Assembly (NCBI GenBank): GCA_022497155.1
Contig: MU385740.1
Location: 124,001 to 188,000 of the forward strand
Origin: Whalleya microplaca
Taxonomy: Eukaryota > Ascomycota > Sordariomycetes > Xylariales > Xylariaceae
Direction: 5' to 3'
DNA length: 64,000 nucleotides
Shown piece by piece: positions 21,920 to 34,492 of the stretch. Below the pieces are notes generated by a model. The model made no database searches. It was not told the DNA's origin and saw only the letters and a program-made list of their open reading frames with translations. Within the stretch, counting starts at the first letter, position 1, and each line of letters starts with the position of its first letter. Made by a program: the position numbers and the translations under genes.

Positions 21920-24103
21920 TCATATAACTTTAACTGATCTTCGTACTCCAAAGTTGGGTTCTGCTCCGTCTACAAGGTCGCCATGATCCCATCTAAAATA
22001 ACCCACCCTCCTAAAAAGACCTTCTGAAACTTCATATACGACAAGTCCAGATGAATACCAGAGACGTAACGGACCCATAAGCTTCAAATCATGGTCCCAG
22101 GCATCTGGCCCAAAGTTCTTCGATAGAAACAGATAATAAACAGTCTTGTCTTTACTCTCCATCTCATCTAATTCAAGATCCATTGCAATACGCACGCTCC
22201 CGGTTGCCATATCCTCCACTACCTCGTGCGGTGAACGCAGCAAGACTTCGCATTCAATCTCAACCATTACGAACTCCGTGTAGCCCAGCTCAGGCAATCT
22301 GGCTGCCTCGGCGCCAACCGAAGGGTACCAATCCTTCCTAACAGAGACAGTGGCATCGTACCTGTCTCCCTCGTCTGAGAAAAAGCGCACAGGACAGTCA
22401 AGGCAAGCCCACGACCAGCTCGGCGCCCTCGTAGATCTCACCCGCTGCTGCACCGCTCGCCCGGGAAGGAAATTACCCTCAGCATCGTACATTTGCACCT
22501 CGACAGGCGGGACATCACTGCGACTCCACAGTAGCAAGCGAGGAAGACAGTGCGTCCAAACACCCGCGACGTAATCCCCGCCGACACCGGCGCCCAGGTG
22601 CTCAGCAATCTCGCTCGCGAGTCCCTGGACCCCGGGCAGGCGGTCGTCGGCGACGGTCAACGCGCGCAGCGTGAACTGCACCACGGCGTTCTCCCAGATT
22701 TCCGCGAGGTACTTTTCGTCCATCCAAGCAGCGCCGTGGTCGCGGCGTGCCTCCTGGATATCGGCGAGGAGACGGAGGTCCGGCGCGTACAGGCGGCCCC
22801 CGGTTATGTGGCGCCTGGGACCACTATTGAGAACCACCCGGTTGCGCCGGTGGCACTCGCAGTAGACCTCGAACTCAGAGAAGGCGATGAGGCGCGGAGA
22901 TAGCACGGCTTCCTGGTACGCCCAGCCCCGCGTGGAGAGGGGTTGGAGCGGCCGTTTGCCTCCTGGCTCCACGGCTATTGTTACTGCCCCTTTTAAATTA
23001 TCTGGGTTCGAAGTCCAGAATGGGATCGTGCATGACGGTGTCTCTGCTAGCTTTAGGTCCGGCTTTAGAAATCCGCCTGAAGCGCTCCCGGAATATGAAG
23101 CGGCGATGGTGGCGGTCGCGTTGCGGTAGATATTTCCCATCCTGCTTATCTCCTTCATCTTGTCCTCGTTGTTATCCTGGATGATGCATATCGCATCAAC
23201 CCATAAGTACCGAAACCCGAGGCGCCGTGTGACCAGTACGGCATCTTGAAGCGTTTGGGGGAGAGCCGACAGCTCTATTCCGTCCATGAGCTGTCGCATG
23301 TTGCCATTGTTTGCTGTGAGGGGTTGCGGGCCGCCCCAGCAGTAACTAAGTGCGACATAATCCTCGGCCATGCCACTTTTGTTCGGATATAGCTTAACTG
23401 TGCCGTCTTGAGATCTGCCGACGTCCAAGACTCGTGTAGGGAGTTCTAGCTTTCCGGTGTACACACAGCCGTCGTGACCGTTTGATGTCATGCAGTCTCG
23501 TAGCCAACTGATGATTCCATCCATGATGTTATCCGCCATTGATATCTCACTAACGGGCCTTCGTGGTAGCAATGATGCAGCTGGATCATCTAAACCCCAC
23601 GATAAGGACTACATACGGAATCCAAGAAGGCTGAGGAGCATACCTTGCGATGTTAGAAGGACAAAGTATAACATCGAGTCAAAGTAGTCGATCTTAGTAT
23701 TGAAATGCCGCCTAGACGTCTTTCCGACCAGCATTTCAGTGCCTTTGATGTTGCGACTGGTAAGTTTGATTTCCCACGGAAGCAGCGATTTCTGACGGTC
23801 TCGATCGTCCGACTCTGCGAAGAAATGGATCCGCGTCGGCTTCTTTATGTCGGCAACTTTGGACTCCGGGCCTCTGAATTTCTTCCACCCGTGTTCGTAT
23901 ATCAAATTGCACAGCTTGCATCCGCGTTCGGAGCTCTGCAGGCACTCGGACTGGTTCAAGTGACGATATCCGTCAGCAGAACAGATTCCCTTGATGCCTT
24001 CTGCTGTTCCGAGCATTGCCGTACACGCGCTGCAATAGCCCGGTTCTGCTATAACTCTTTCCCTGTGGCGCCATAATCCGAATAAGCTGTTGAGCGTGTC
24101 CAT
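21920..24103 (-). CDS. HET-domain protein 2
   Basis: Putative heterokaryon-incompatibility protein. Exons on the minus strand 24103-23644 and 23589-21920 give 709 aa. The intron (GTATGC...TTTAG) was chosen over a nearer AG because only this acceptor keeps the frame (...LTSQ|DDPAASLLPRRP). N-terminal cysteine-rich part: CSACTAMLG and GCKLCNLIYEHGW. The HET domain, about residues 232-385, contains VALSYCWGGPQPL, LPQTLQDAVLVTRRLGFRYL, WVDAICIIQDNNED and RMGNIYRNATATIAAS. Further on are RGWAYQEAVLSPRLIAFS and the RAPSWSWACLDC motif. It is distinct in sequence from HET protein 1. The gene lies immediately beside the 3' end of the PKS gene and probably marks one edge of the biosynthetic cluster. 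Confidence 0.93.
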
Positions 24104-25017
24104 GGCCGCAAAGCAAGGCTACATGGAAGTATCATGTCTTCATCATATACCATACTTGTCAGCCTTTCTTGAGGTCAATCATCAGGTACGGAAATAGCCA
24201 AGACTGCTAAGGATTCTGGGGCTGAAATTGCATGAGAACCAATAGCACGATAGCGTTATATACTTTTAATAAGTATTACCAGGGTAGGCCACCTGGCTCC
24301 TAGGCTGGCGTCATATCATAAGACAACTAGATCTTAAGACAAGGGGATTCCAACTCCAATTCATGCTAGTCAATGCAGGTCACTTCCAACGCTATCAATG
24401 GCTATTTATTTCAATAATAGTTCTATATCGAAAATATTATGTGCTAGTTTGTATAGGCTCTTTGAACGCACTCATAATAGAGTCTAAGAGCATCTCAGTT
24501 TGTGCGTGCTACAGCTTGGGCTCAATGTGACTATGTACACTAGCCCCTATCCTGGTATCCTTCCTTAGGGTCTGGCCCCGGGGTAAAAGCCAGAGTCATT
24601 CGTGACATCGCTGCCGCCACCAATTATTCGCATGCCAGGAATACTGTTCGAGACAATCGGACATGGTTACTGTAAAAGCAGAAGTTTTTTCAATCATGCA
24701 TGGGATAGTTGCTGTCGACTGTAAGGGGTATTGCTACCATCAATTGTGAAGTAAGCGCTACATAGGTTCTTTGGTTACGAAGAAGTAATTGCTGATTATT
24801 GAATAAGTAGAACGTCATAAGCAATGGAAAATGTTGAGACATTGGAGAAAGATAATATATATACTAAGGAACTACTCTGATATGAAATCTATAATCTATG
24901 GTTTATAATAACATCATCGAATGAAACTTTTAACATCCCATCATCCCTTGACTGTCTATTTACTCTTCACCTCTCAGCTGCCCGTTAGTATTTGAACACC
25001 GGACTAGAGAATGTAGT
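24104..25017. other. Intergenic region between HET protein 2 and the PKS 3' end
   Basis: 914 bases containing the HET protein 2 promoter and the PKS terminator. AT-rich, with no ORF or repeat that I can support. Confidence 0.6.
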
Positions 25018-28000
25018 TTACGCAGCAGTCTTGAGGCTGTCCGAAATCAACTCCGAAAGCGACGTGAGAGTTGTCGAGCTCGCTAGCAACGTCAGGAACG
25101 CAACATCGATCTTGAAGACCTGGAAAATCCAGCCTCGGAATTCGGCAGCCAACATGCTGTCCACTCCGATCTCGTTGATGGACTTGAGCACGTCCAGCTT
25201 GTCTGCCTGCACCAGCACCAAGTTGGAGAACTTCTTGGTGACCACCCCCAACACGGCCTCCTGTACGGCGGCACCCTCCTTCACGGCCTGCGCGACCTCA
25301 GCCGGGAGTCCGTTGTCGGAGGCAGCGCTGCCTCCCTGGTCAGCATCGTCGATAGCGGCCGCGAGGAGCGATGCACGAGGATCGCCCATGACCGGACTGG
25401 TCCCTTCGAAGCCCTTGGCTCGCAGCTCCTTCAATCCAAGGGGCTCCAGTCCCGTGAGAATATGGCCCCTCGCGAGCTGGTCGTAGCCACAGGCCGAAGT
25501 AGTGTGTGTGGAGAGAGCGATGTCGATGATCTGCAACATCTCGTCTTCACTGATGGCCTGGATTCCCTTTCGGAGTAGGAGTGCTTCGATCTCGGGGTTC
25601 TCGTGGAGGTAGCCCACCTCGGAAATCATACCCAAGCCGACTGACGTGGCGGGGAGACCCTGGCTGTGCCTGTAGCGAGCGAAAACGTCGAGGAAGTAGT
25701 TAGCACTGCAGTAGTTACTTTCGGTGGCAGTTCCGACACTTCCTGATACCGAGGATGTCATCAGGAAGAAGTCGAGGTCGGCGTCGCGGCCACGGATGGC
25801 GTTGTGGAGGTTCCAAGAACCCCTGATCTTGGGAGCAAGACCTGTGTCCCAGTACTCCTGGGTCATGGTCGTGAAAAGAGCTTCCTAAACGAGGGGTTAG
25901 AGGGAAAAGGTAATCAATAGTGGGGTAAAGACTTACGTTCAAGCCCATAGCAGCCTGGATGACACCACCGATGGTCCCATCAATGGCGTTCACAGCTTTC
26001 TCAACATCGCTGTAGTTGATAACGTCGCCACGCACAACAGTGACCTGTGCACCAGAAAACTCGAGATCCTCGACAAGACGGCGGGCAGGAGCTCGGTCAG
26101 TTCCCGTACGGCCGAGGAACACGAACTTCCGGGCACCCCTGCTCATCATCCACTTGGACATACTTCGACCAAGTCCACCGAGACATCCGATCATGAGATA
26201 AGTCTTCTCAGAGCTGAATTTGCTGCTGTGCTTCAAGGGAAGCAGCTTGATCTTGCGGCTTTCATCTTGGAAGGATACAACCACGGAATCGTTCTTGGTT
26301 TTGGAAGAGATGGCCCTGAAAGCCTCCTTGACTTGAGACGCGTCGAAGGTCTGCAGGCTCTTTTCGACACCTGGAATACCAGCCCGGAAAATTGAAATGG
26401 CTCCTTCTAAGAGCCTGCGGCGGATCTTCTGAGCAGCGGGGGTGTCCAGGCCGGCAAGCAGACCCATGTCCACAGTCGAAACAGCAACGCATTTCTGTGG
26501 CGAAAGATGGTGGGACGTTGAATCGCCTGCCTTGCCTACTTGTACAACTCGGCCAAACTCGGCGCATAGATCCTCGATGTTCTGAACAGGAAGACCACTT
26601 CCAAAGTCCAGGATGACATCGGCGCCATACTCCTGCGATGCAACCGGCTTTGTAGGAGAAATAACACGGACGTGAGCTCCAGCATGTTGAGCTAATAGTA
26701 TAGCCACCTGGCTAGCCAAATCATTGCCAGAGTTGACAAGTACCGACTCGCCCTCTTGAATGCGAGCCTGCTCAACAGCATACAGCGCGGTACCAACTGA
26801 GAAGGGAATGCTTGCGACAAGCTGAAGAAGTATTAGTTACACAAGCAGAACAATAGAGAGAGCCAAATCTCCGGGGATTAAATGAGCCACTTACCTCCAG
26901 ATTTTCGTCTCCCTTCAATTTCAAACACGTCCATGCTGGAACGCGCTCCAAGGTGCTGAAGTGTCCAGGGGCCAGTACAACGACTGAATCCCCAGCCGCA
27001 ATCGACTTGACTGCAGAGCCGACTTTAGCTACGACACCAGTGTACTGAGTAGAGCAAGTCGAGTCTTTGCAGAACACATCGCCGTTAATAGCATTCAAGT
27101 CCTTCATGATGTCAGCATATCATTACAATATTGCAAGGGTTAAACATACTCTCGAAGTCAGTCCAATCGCCTTCACAGACACCTCAACGAAGTCATCAGG
27201 CAGAGGCGTCTCAGCCACCTCCACACTCTTCAGCAGCAGTGAGTCAGGCTGCCCAACGGTCTCGATAGCCAGACGGCAAGGCTTAGCCTCTGAGAGGGGA
27301 ACCATAACGGTGTCGGAGCCCTGCTTTTCACGGAAGATCTGGTTCATGGTCTCATCGGGAACGAAGCGACTGACGTGAAGTGCTCCCGAGTCCGAAACGA
27401 ACTCGAAGTCCGGTACCTTGTCCTCAAGGGCTTGTCGCACGACCTTGACGATATTGAAGGCTGCAGATTCGGACTGCGACTTGACCTTGTCGGCTTCAAC
27501 ATCGACCACGAAAAAGCGTAGCGATGGTTGTTCGAGCATAAGCGCTCTCGAGAGACCGAAGCCCACACCGAACTCGGGCTTAGATCCGGAGAATAAGTTG
27601 CCGCCAGTGACCCAGATGAGGTTAGACACGTTATCTGTGATGGTCTTGACGAGACTCATCTCTTCCGCAGTCATTCTGCTAAGCACGGGGTCTTCCAGCT
27701 CCACCGTAGACACGACTGTGGACTGGGTGCCGAGGATGTCTGGGGTTAGCATGGCGAGTGGGACCCGTCGTACTGGATGCCCGGAGTAGTGGGACAGCAC
27801 GGAAGCCAGGAGGTCGTTGAAAGCTTCGTTGGATTTTCCTTCAACCTGTTTTTCATAGTGTTAGTTCAATTCCAAAATCGTTGCTATAATTAAAGAGTAA
27901 TTTCACTTACCAGGGTGATGTCTTTCACGGGGCTACTGTTCGATTGTTCCTGGTCATTGTTCTGAAGGCGTGCGAGGACTGTACTCTGGCCATTTCCGAT

Positions 28001-31000
28001 TTGCGAGTGTAGCGTAGTGAAGTCAGGATCCTGGAGACTTCCATTTTGCTGTGTGCCCTCGTTGTAAAGCAGGATGCCGCCATCATCTAGGAGACCCTTG
28101 ACGGCTGGGACGATGGAAGTCTGGCGGTTATGATTAGCATCAATAAATCCAATCAGAAATATGATGTCGAGTGTCAACTTACCGTAGATGGAGGCAGAAT
28201 AACGACATCGAACTTCTGATCATCACCTAGGCGTGCGGGTTCTCGCGACTCATCAAAGTCGACCAACTCAATCCCGACAGGCTTTCCACTGCCTAAGTAA
28301 GCGCCGCTGACACAAGACGTGCATCTCTTAAAGGGAGTTGCGATCCGCAGTAACATGACGAGATACTCGTTGATGCTACCCCAGAGGTTCAGGATGCGAA
28401 GTGTTGGCTTCTTGTGGCTTAGGAGGTCGAGAGCAGCTCCAACACCCCCGGCAAGGGGCTCGGCTCCAGGTATCTGGAACGAGGCGGTAAACTTTTCGAT
28501 GTACTCAGAGAGTCTGTCTTCGTCACCTGGCTCGAGAGTGGTGATATCGGGCTTCCAGGAGACACGGAGCATGGGCTGTCGCTCCTCACCGCCGTCTTGT
28601 GCCAGTGAACCGCTTTGGTAGGCGACTGCACGGCAGCGATTCACTTGCAAGAACACTTCTCCTTCGTCATTGTAGAGTTCACCAGAGATCTTAATGGTGC
28701 CAAAGCCTGCTGGGACAGAAATGGCATTGACATTCATTACGGATGACTTAGCCGGGGGAGGTCGAACTGTGATGCTATCAATCAGGACAGGCACCTTGGC
28801 ATTTAGCTCGTTGACGACACCGGAGGTGCTCGCGATGATGCCAGCTTGGAAAAGCGCATCGATTGTGACCGGGTGGACAATGTAGTCTGATTCTGGGTTG
28901 TTAGGAGGATTCTCGTAGTCCAGATTGGTCTTGGCATAGGTGTGCATGAGCTGTCGCTTTCTGTGGCATTGGATCTCAGTAAGAGATTGGAAACGGCCCT
29001 GGAAGTTCAGTCCAGACTTGGCAAATCGGTTGTACCAAGTGCGAAGAGCGAACGGTTCCATCACTTTGACATCGATTGGCAGGTCGGTCTTTGGCGGCGC
29101 ACTAGCCGTCCGCGTGAGCTTGACTAGACCACCGGCATGAGAGGTAGACTGTCCATCGAGGTAGGTGCAGATGTGGTATTTGTACCATGCCGGTCCACTT
29201 GTCACTTTGGACGCCTCGTCAAGTTCCATAGTCGTGAAAAGTTCAACACCTGGGTCGTTCTCCCCTTGTGGTAGCGGGAGAGCCTTCATAATCTTGATAT
29301 CTCGCAGGTCTACTGTGGGATTATCTTCTGCCTTAGTATCAGTTACTTGACAGATAGCTTCGATAGCCATTGCGATGAATCCAGCAGCAGGGAAGACAAT
29401 AGTCTGGTCAAGCTTGTGGCCTTCAACCCAAGCGACGTCCTTGGGTTTAAGGATATTGCGCCATGTAGTTATCAAGCCGTTACCGCCTTGCATCTGAGAG
29501 CCGAGAAGATCGTGTCGCTTGTATTTCCGATTTCTCCACTCTGTGCTGACACGGGGTTCGTTGAAGACTGTATCGTCATGATTCCACCGGTAGTTAGGGA
29601 GATCTACCAGGAGATTTCCTTTATGACTCTTTGTGGCGTTCTTCGAAAGGGGGACGTCGATGGCGTTTACGTCCTCGAACGACACGTCGTGACCGTGGAG
29701 AAAGATTTGGCCCACTAGATGCAAGATTGTTTCGACGGAGTTCTTGCCTCTGGAAATAGCAGTGTTATATCGCACTTTAGTATCGCTGATATTGAGGTGC
29801 GTTCGCGTCTGCTTGATTGGGAGCTCTAGAGCAGAGTGAGGGCCAATCTCGACAAAATGGTAGGTTCCTGACGTGATCATGGCCTCAACCACATTGCTGA
29901 ATAGCACTGGTGATTCCAGATTCGCACGCCAGTAAGCTGGACCGGCACCACCAACCATCTTCTCGCCAGTCACAGAAGATATCCATTCCACACTCGAATT
30001 GGTTAAACGATCGTCGCCAATGCCAGCTAGGCGGAGGTAGTCTTCGTATTCTCTCCCAATAACTGCCATGTGGTGAGAGTGGTAAGCCCTGCCGTCCGTC
30101 TTCAGTTTCCTCGCGAAAACACTCTGTCGGCCGAGTTCTTCCATAAACTGGTCAATTCCTTCGGCATCACCACTAATTGTGACACTTTCCGGTGAGTTCA
30201 CACAAGCCACTCGGATTTGCTTGCTGAGACCAAGTTCAGCAATCTTGGCTTTGGCCGCTTCAGCGCCTAACCCCGCCGCCATCATAGCACCGACCATTGA
30301 CGATCGCGTGACTGTATAGCCACGGTAGTAGGCGATTATTATGGCTTGCTCGGCGGTGATATAACCAGCGGCATATGCGGCAGCGATCTCTCCAGATGAA
30401 TGCCCCAGGACTGCCGTTGGGAGTATTTTCCAGTTAGCGAGCAGCTGAATGACGGCTACTTGTACTGCTGTGCAGACGGGCTGACTGTGGGATGCTTTGT
30501 TTATTTGACTAGTTTTGGCAGCTTCAAGAATAGCACCTAATCTTCTCGTTAGAGTGATAATCTAAGAACAGTCTGATAGTAACTCTTACCTCGCAGTGTC
30601 CAAGTAGGGGGGTGCGGCAGCAATTGTAAAACCTTGTCCATCCTCTCGATAGAGTGCCTGAAAGAGGGGAATTCTTCAATCAGTTCCTTGCCCATTTGAG
30701 GCCATTGAGCTCCTTGACCGGTGAACACGAAGGCCAAGGGGAGCTTAGGATACGGCACCCCTGGCTTCGTAGTGTGAAGTTTGTCCACATCGAGATCTGA
30801 ATGCAGAGTCCGGTGGCCTGCCAAGACATATCCCCGAGTTGACAGATGCGATCGCTTCGCCCCAAGCGTATAGGCAAGGTCTACAATACTGGTAGTGCCC
30901 AGGTCCAGCTGAGCTAAATCGGAAACTCTGCTCGTCAATGACTTAGGATTGCTGGCAGAAAAGGGTAGAAGCACGGTTGGTCGACTAGAGAATATGGGGA

Positions 31001-32910
31001 CCTCGGATGACTGCCGATAGCCAGCAGGGACGTGCATGTCAGCGGCTTCGAGGATCGCATGGGCGTTGGCTCCACCATATCCGAATGAATTGATTCCGGC
31101 TCTTCGGAAAGGACGGCCGGACGGGTGTTGCAGGCCATTTTCTGGCCATGCAGTGCCTTCAGTGACAATCTGCACATTCCATTCATCGGTTTTTATTTTA
31201 GGGTTGATGTTCTTGACCCCGATTGTAGGAGGAATGACACCCTTCTCAAGGGCCAGCGTGACCTTGATGATACTAGATATACCGCTTGCTGCTTCGCTGT
31301 GGCCAAGGTTCGTTTTCACCTAAGGGTATGTCAGCATAGAATCATTTATAGACCTAGATGATTATGGAATACATGGGTCGTATGCGCCAATCAAAATCGA
31401 ATATTGGGTCGATGCGAGAGCCAAGGATGGAAAAGACTTACCGAGCCAATCATCAGCGGCGAACCCTTGGGCTTCTTAAAGACCCTTGAAACCGCCTCAA
31501 CTTCAATTGGATCTCCAACTGCAGTACCTGTTCCGTGACACTCGACATAGTCTGTCTTTTCGAAATCCAGCTTAGCTTGCGCATAAGCCTTGCGGATGAC
31601 GGCTTCTTGTCCGTCGGCGCTTGGGAGCGTGATACCATTCGTCTTTCCATTACTGCATGAATAGTTAGTTTTATTCCCAAATTTAAGGGGCTCATGAGGT
31701 ACCTGTTGATAGCAGTTCCGCGGATGACAGATCGAATAGCATCTCCATCTCGGATTGCATCACTGAGTCTCTTCAAAAGCAAAGCACCAACACCATCTGC
31801 CCTCCCGTAGCCATCAGCAGAAGAGTCGAAAGTGTGACAAGTCGAGGTCTTCGATAGGACACCGGCCTTCATAGTACCCAAGTGTTGGTCTGGGGACTGG
31901 ATTAAGTTCACACCGGCTACGACGGCAGAGTTACACTCGCCAGCTAGCAGGGCTGAGCACGCAACGTGAAGACAATATAAGGATGAGGAGCAGGCAGTAT
32001 CGAGGACAAAACTGTGACCGTCTCAGTTAGCTTGCATTAGACAGTTTTTGTTCATGAATCCGTGATTCATTCAATATTCCATACCTTGGCCCTTTGAAGT
32101 TGAAAACGTGACTGATTCTGTTGGCTAAGATCGTAGTACCTAAACCAGTAGCCGTGTACCGATGAACGTATTCGGGGTCTTTAAGTTGCATGGTAATGAA
32201 GTCTGTTACGAAATTGCCGACGTAGCAGCCAATGTTCGACCCAGAAGCTTCATCTAAAGACACACCAGCATTCTCAAGACATTCGAAAACCACCTCAAGG
32301 AGCTTGCGTTGCTGTGGACTGATAAATAAAGTCAATACTTGTTCATTGTAAGAAATGAAGGGGTAATTGTAAGTTCAAAGGCATATCATGGGTCTCGATA
32401 ACTTCAAGCTATGCCTACAACAGAAATCGGTGCTCTTGAAATATATAAAATGGTTTCATAGTGGCTTACTCCATAAACATTGCCTCTAAGTTGTTAATTC
32501 CGAAGAACGAGTTCTCAAATCCACGAACGTCGCCGTCTATAAAATATCCCCCGGCTGTGTTAATACTGCCTGGACGGTCAACGTTAGGATGATAAAATCC
32601 ATCAATGTTGAATCTGTCGGTGGGCATATCCCGTTGTCCAGACAATCCAGCGATCAGTAGATCCCATAACTTGGCGGCCGAGTTGGCACCTCCAGGGAGT
32701 TGACAACCTTCAGTATAATGTTAGCTTCGGAACTCATAAATGGGGCAACCACATACCAATTCCAATGATTGCAATGGGTTCAGGGGATGCATCGTTTGTA
32801 TAATTATGCGAGTTGATGCCATTAACAAAGCCATTCTGGGTAGAGTTTGTGTGGTGATAACCGTTGGATAACCCATCTGGGGACTCGTCGAGTGTGCTGT
32901 GAGGAGCCAT
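25018..32910 (-). CDS. Highly reducing type I polyketide synthase, KS-AT-DH-(psi-MT)-(psi-ER)-KR-ACP
   Basis: Exons (minus): 32910-32757, 32707-32470, 32318-32085, 32011-31703, 31652-31442, 31319-30590, 30536-28183, 28120-27911, 27845-27150, 27101-26895, 26821-25937, 25884-25018; 2364 aa. KS (about 45-470): Cys216 in DTACSS, His351 in VECHGTGT, His389 in NLGHSE. AT (about 578-890): GQGAQW and GHSSGE with Ser672. DH (about 965-1240): His999, Asp1185, but the HxxxGxxxxP glycine is Gln1003. The methyltransferase region (about 1265-1440) is shortened and has ILNLWGS where the SAM-binding glycines belong. The ER (about 1600-1960) has NSGNDLASQ at 1811-1819 in place of the NADPH-binding glycine loop. 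[11 protein letters not shown] near 1990, Ser2121, Tyr2134. ACP: GVDSM with Ser2319. No thioesterase or reductase domain, so release needs a partner. It adjoins the cupin, SDR, P450 and MFS genes. Confidence 0.96.
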
Positions 32911-33682
32911 CTTTCAAAGCTTGCCCCTATTTGCGCCGTAAACTGGGTATAATGATTGACAGAAGGCAAGAAGGTCTAGTGATGTGCAAAACCGTCCGGA
33001 GTGATCTCGAGTAAAGTGGTTTCCAACGCAGGTATATATAGATATCTATTCGCACACATGTAGCCAGGCCCTCAACCGGCTCGAACTTCAAGATAAGAGC
33101 CACCGTTGATCCTACAGAAGGAGCATCCCCTTGTTACGCCTATATGCGTTAGATACGGCATTAGAACTCCATCTAATGCGGGTGACATGTTTTGTCACCA
33201 GTTCCTTGCCAACCATGAGAAATCTTCTTGGATGTCGATTGGAAGGATACGATGACTACAGGGAAGTGTGCATGGAGGAAGATAAGGGGAATATAATAGC
33301 CCTAGCTAGAAGCTTACAAGAAGCAGTCTAGCGGCGGGATTACGGACTAAATCATACGAGCGAATAGCCTCACGGGTGTATCTAGAGATATCTATTTATG
33401 GAGGGTTACGCAGGCAAAAGCCCAGTACAGAATATCCTAGTCCAAAATAAGATGAAAGAAGACGGGGTTATGAACATGTGCCCTTGTCACGTGTGGCACA
33501 GCTTATTGAATGTATCAGGATATTTCTTAGCCTTGTACGATATCATTCATTGGATATACTAGTGCCAAGAGGCTTAAACACATAAAGTAAGAGTATAGAA
33601 CGGTCCCTGCATCAGGACCTGCAATCGTGCTTACTATCTTGGTACCAAGGGTATAGTACAAGGATTTCTTGCATCCTCCAAC
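32911..33682. promoter_or_regulatory. PKS promoter region
   Basis: 772 bases between the PKS start and the 3' end of the cupin gene, both on the minus strand. A TATATATA element lies at 33033-33040, about 125 bases upstream of the PKS ATG. A CACGTGT motif lies at 33488-33494. No protein-coding signal. Confidence 0.45.
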
Positions 33683-34492
33683 TTAGTTCTTGCCGTTAAC
33701 CGCAGATTTGTCGTACTCTGCGTACTCCTTCATGAGGTATCCCATATCAAAATCTAAAGTCTTGCCGTTGACGACAAGGGGATCGCAGTCAAGTAGTACA
33801 TACAACATCCGGGCAGGCTTATCCTTGGACAAATTTTTCCAACAATGGAAAGCACCACGGTTGATAGAGACATCGCCTGGACGCAAGATGCGTCTCTCAC
33901 CACTATCCACGCTAAGTTCCATCTCTCCCTCGCATACTGTTCCAATACCCACACAAATGGCACGATGAAGGTTCGACTCCACGCCTGGTCCAAAGTCGAT
34001 CATACGCACCACACAACCATTGGGCATGTCTGCGAAATATGGGATTAGAGGATGGGGACATTACTAAGTGGTTTCTCCTGGGAGGGGAGGGGGACGCTAG
34101 AGAAGCAGGGTACTAGATGGATTCAAGAAGTGACTTACGTAGAGAAGGCTAGTTTGCACTAGAGTCAGTTTCACTTCGGATAAAGGGGTGCCCCAGACAT
34201 ACCTTGTGCTTCTTTGCAAATTCGAGATCAACATTCTCGTTCAGGTTGATAGGGTTGCTGTTGCTGCTGTAGAAGATGTTTTGGGCAGCGGCTCCCTCGA
34301 CCATCACAGCTTGATGATCACCATGGTCGGTCTAGAACTAATGATCAGCTATGTAGTGCTGTATGAGAGCGGCTCGGGTTAACAGACCTGCAGAAAGATC
34401 GCTTTCCCTTCGCTGTCATGGCCAGTAATGTAGCGGAACGGGTTTCGAAGCCCTGGGGCAGGGAATTCGGTAATGTTACCAGATGTACTCAT
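33683..34492 (-). CDS. Cupin-fold protein of the polyketide cluster
   Basis: Exons (minus) 34492-34388, 34331-34203, 34148-34139 (10 nt) and 34029-33683 give 196 aa. It starts MSTSGNITEFPAPGLRNPFRYITGH, as many fungal cluster cupins do. The barrel part has HMPNGCVVRMIDFGPG, ESNLHRAICVGIGTVCEGEMEL, then ILRPGDVSINRGAFHCWKN. Cupin motif 1 normally reads HxH then E; here only one His (LHRA) and the Glu remain. Motif 2 keeps its His and Asn. The barrel may therefore bind metal weakly or not at all. The exact microexon CCTTCTCTAC is required to join ...AKKHK to PSLHMPNG in frame. Relatives of this type accompany salicylaldehyde-forming HR-PKSs, where they assist ring formation or release; applying that here is inference. 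Confidence 0.88.

Noticed and set aside
24992..25486. Plus-strand open frames inside the PKS
   Set aside because: They are antisense shadows of conserved PKS codons (ACP and KR region) without start context or family signatures.
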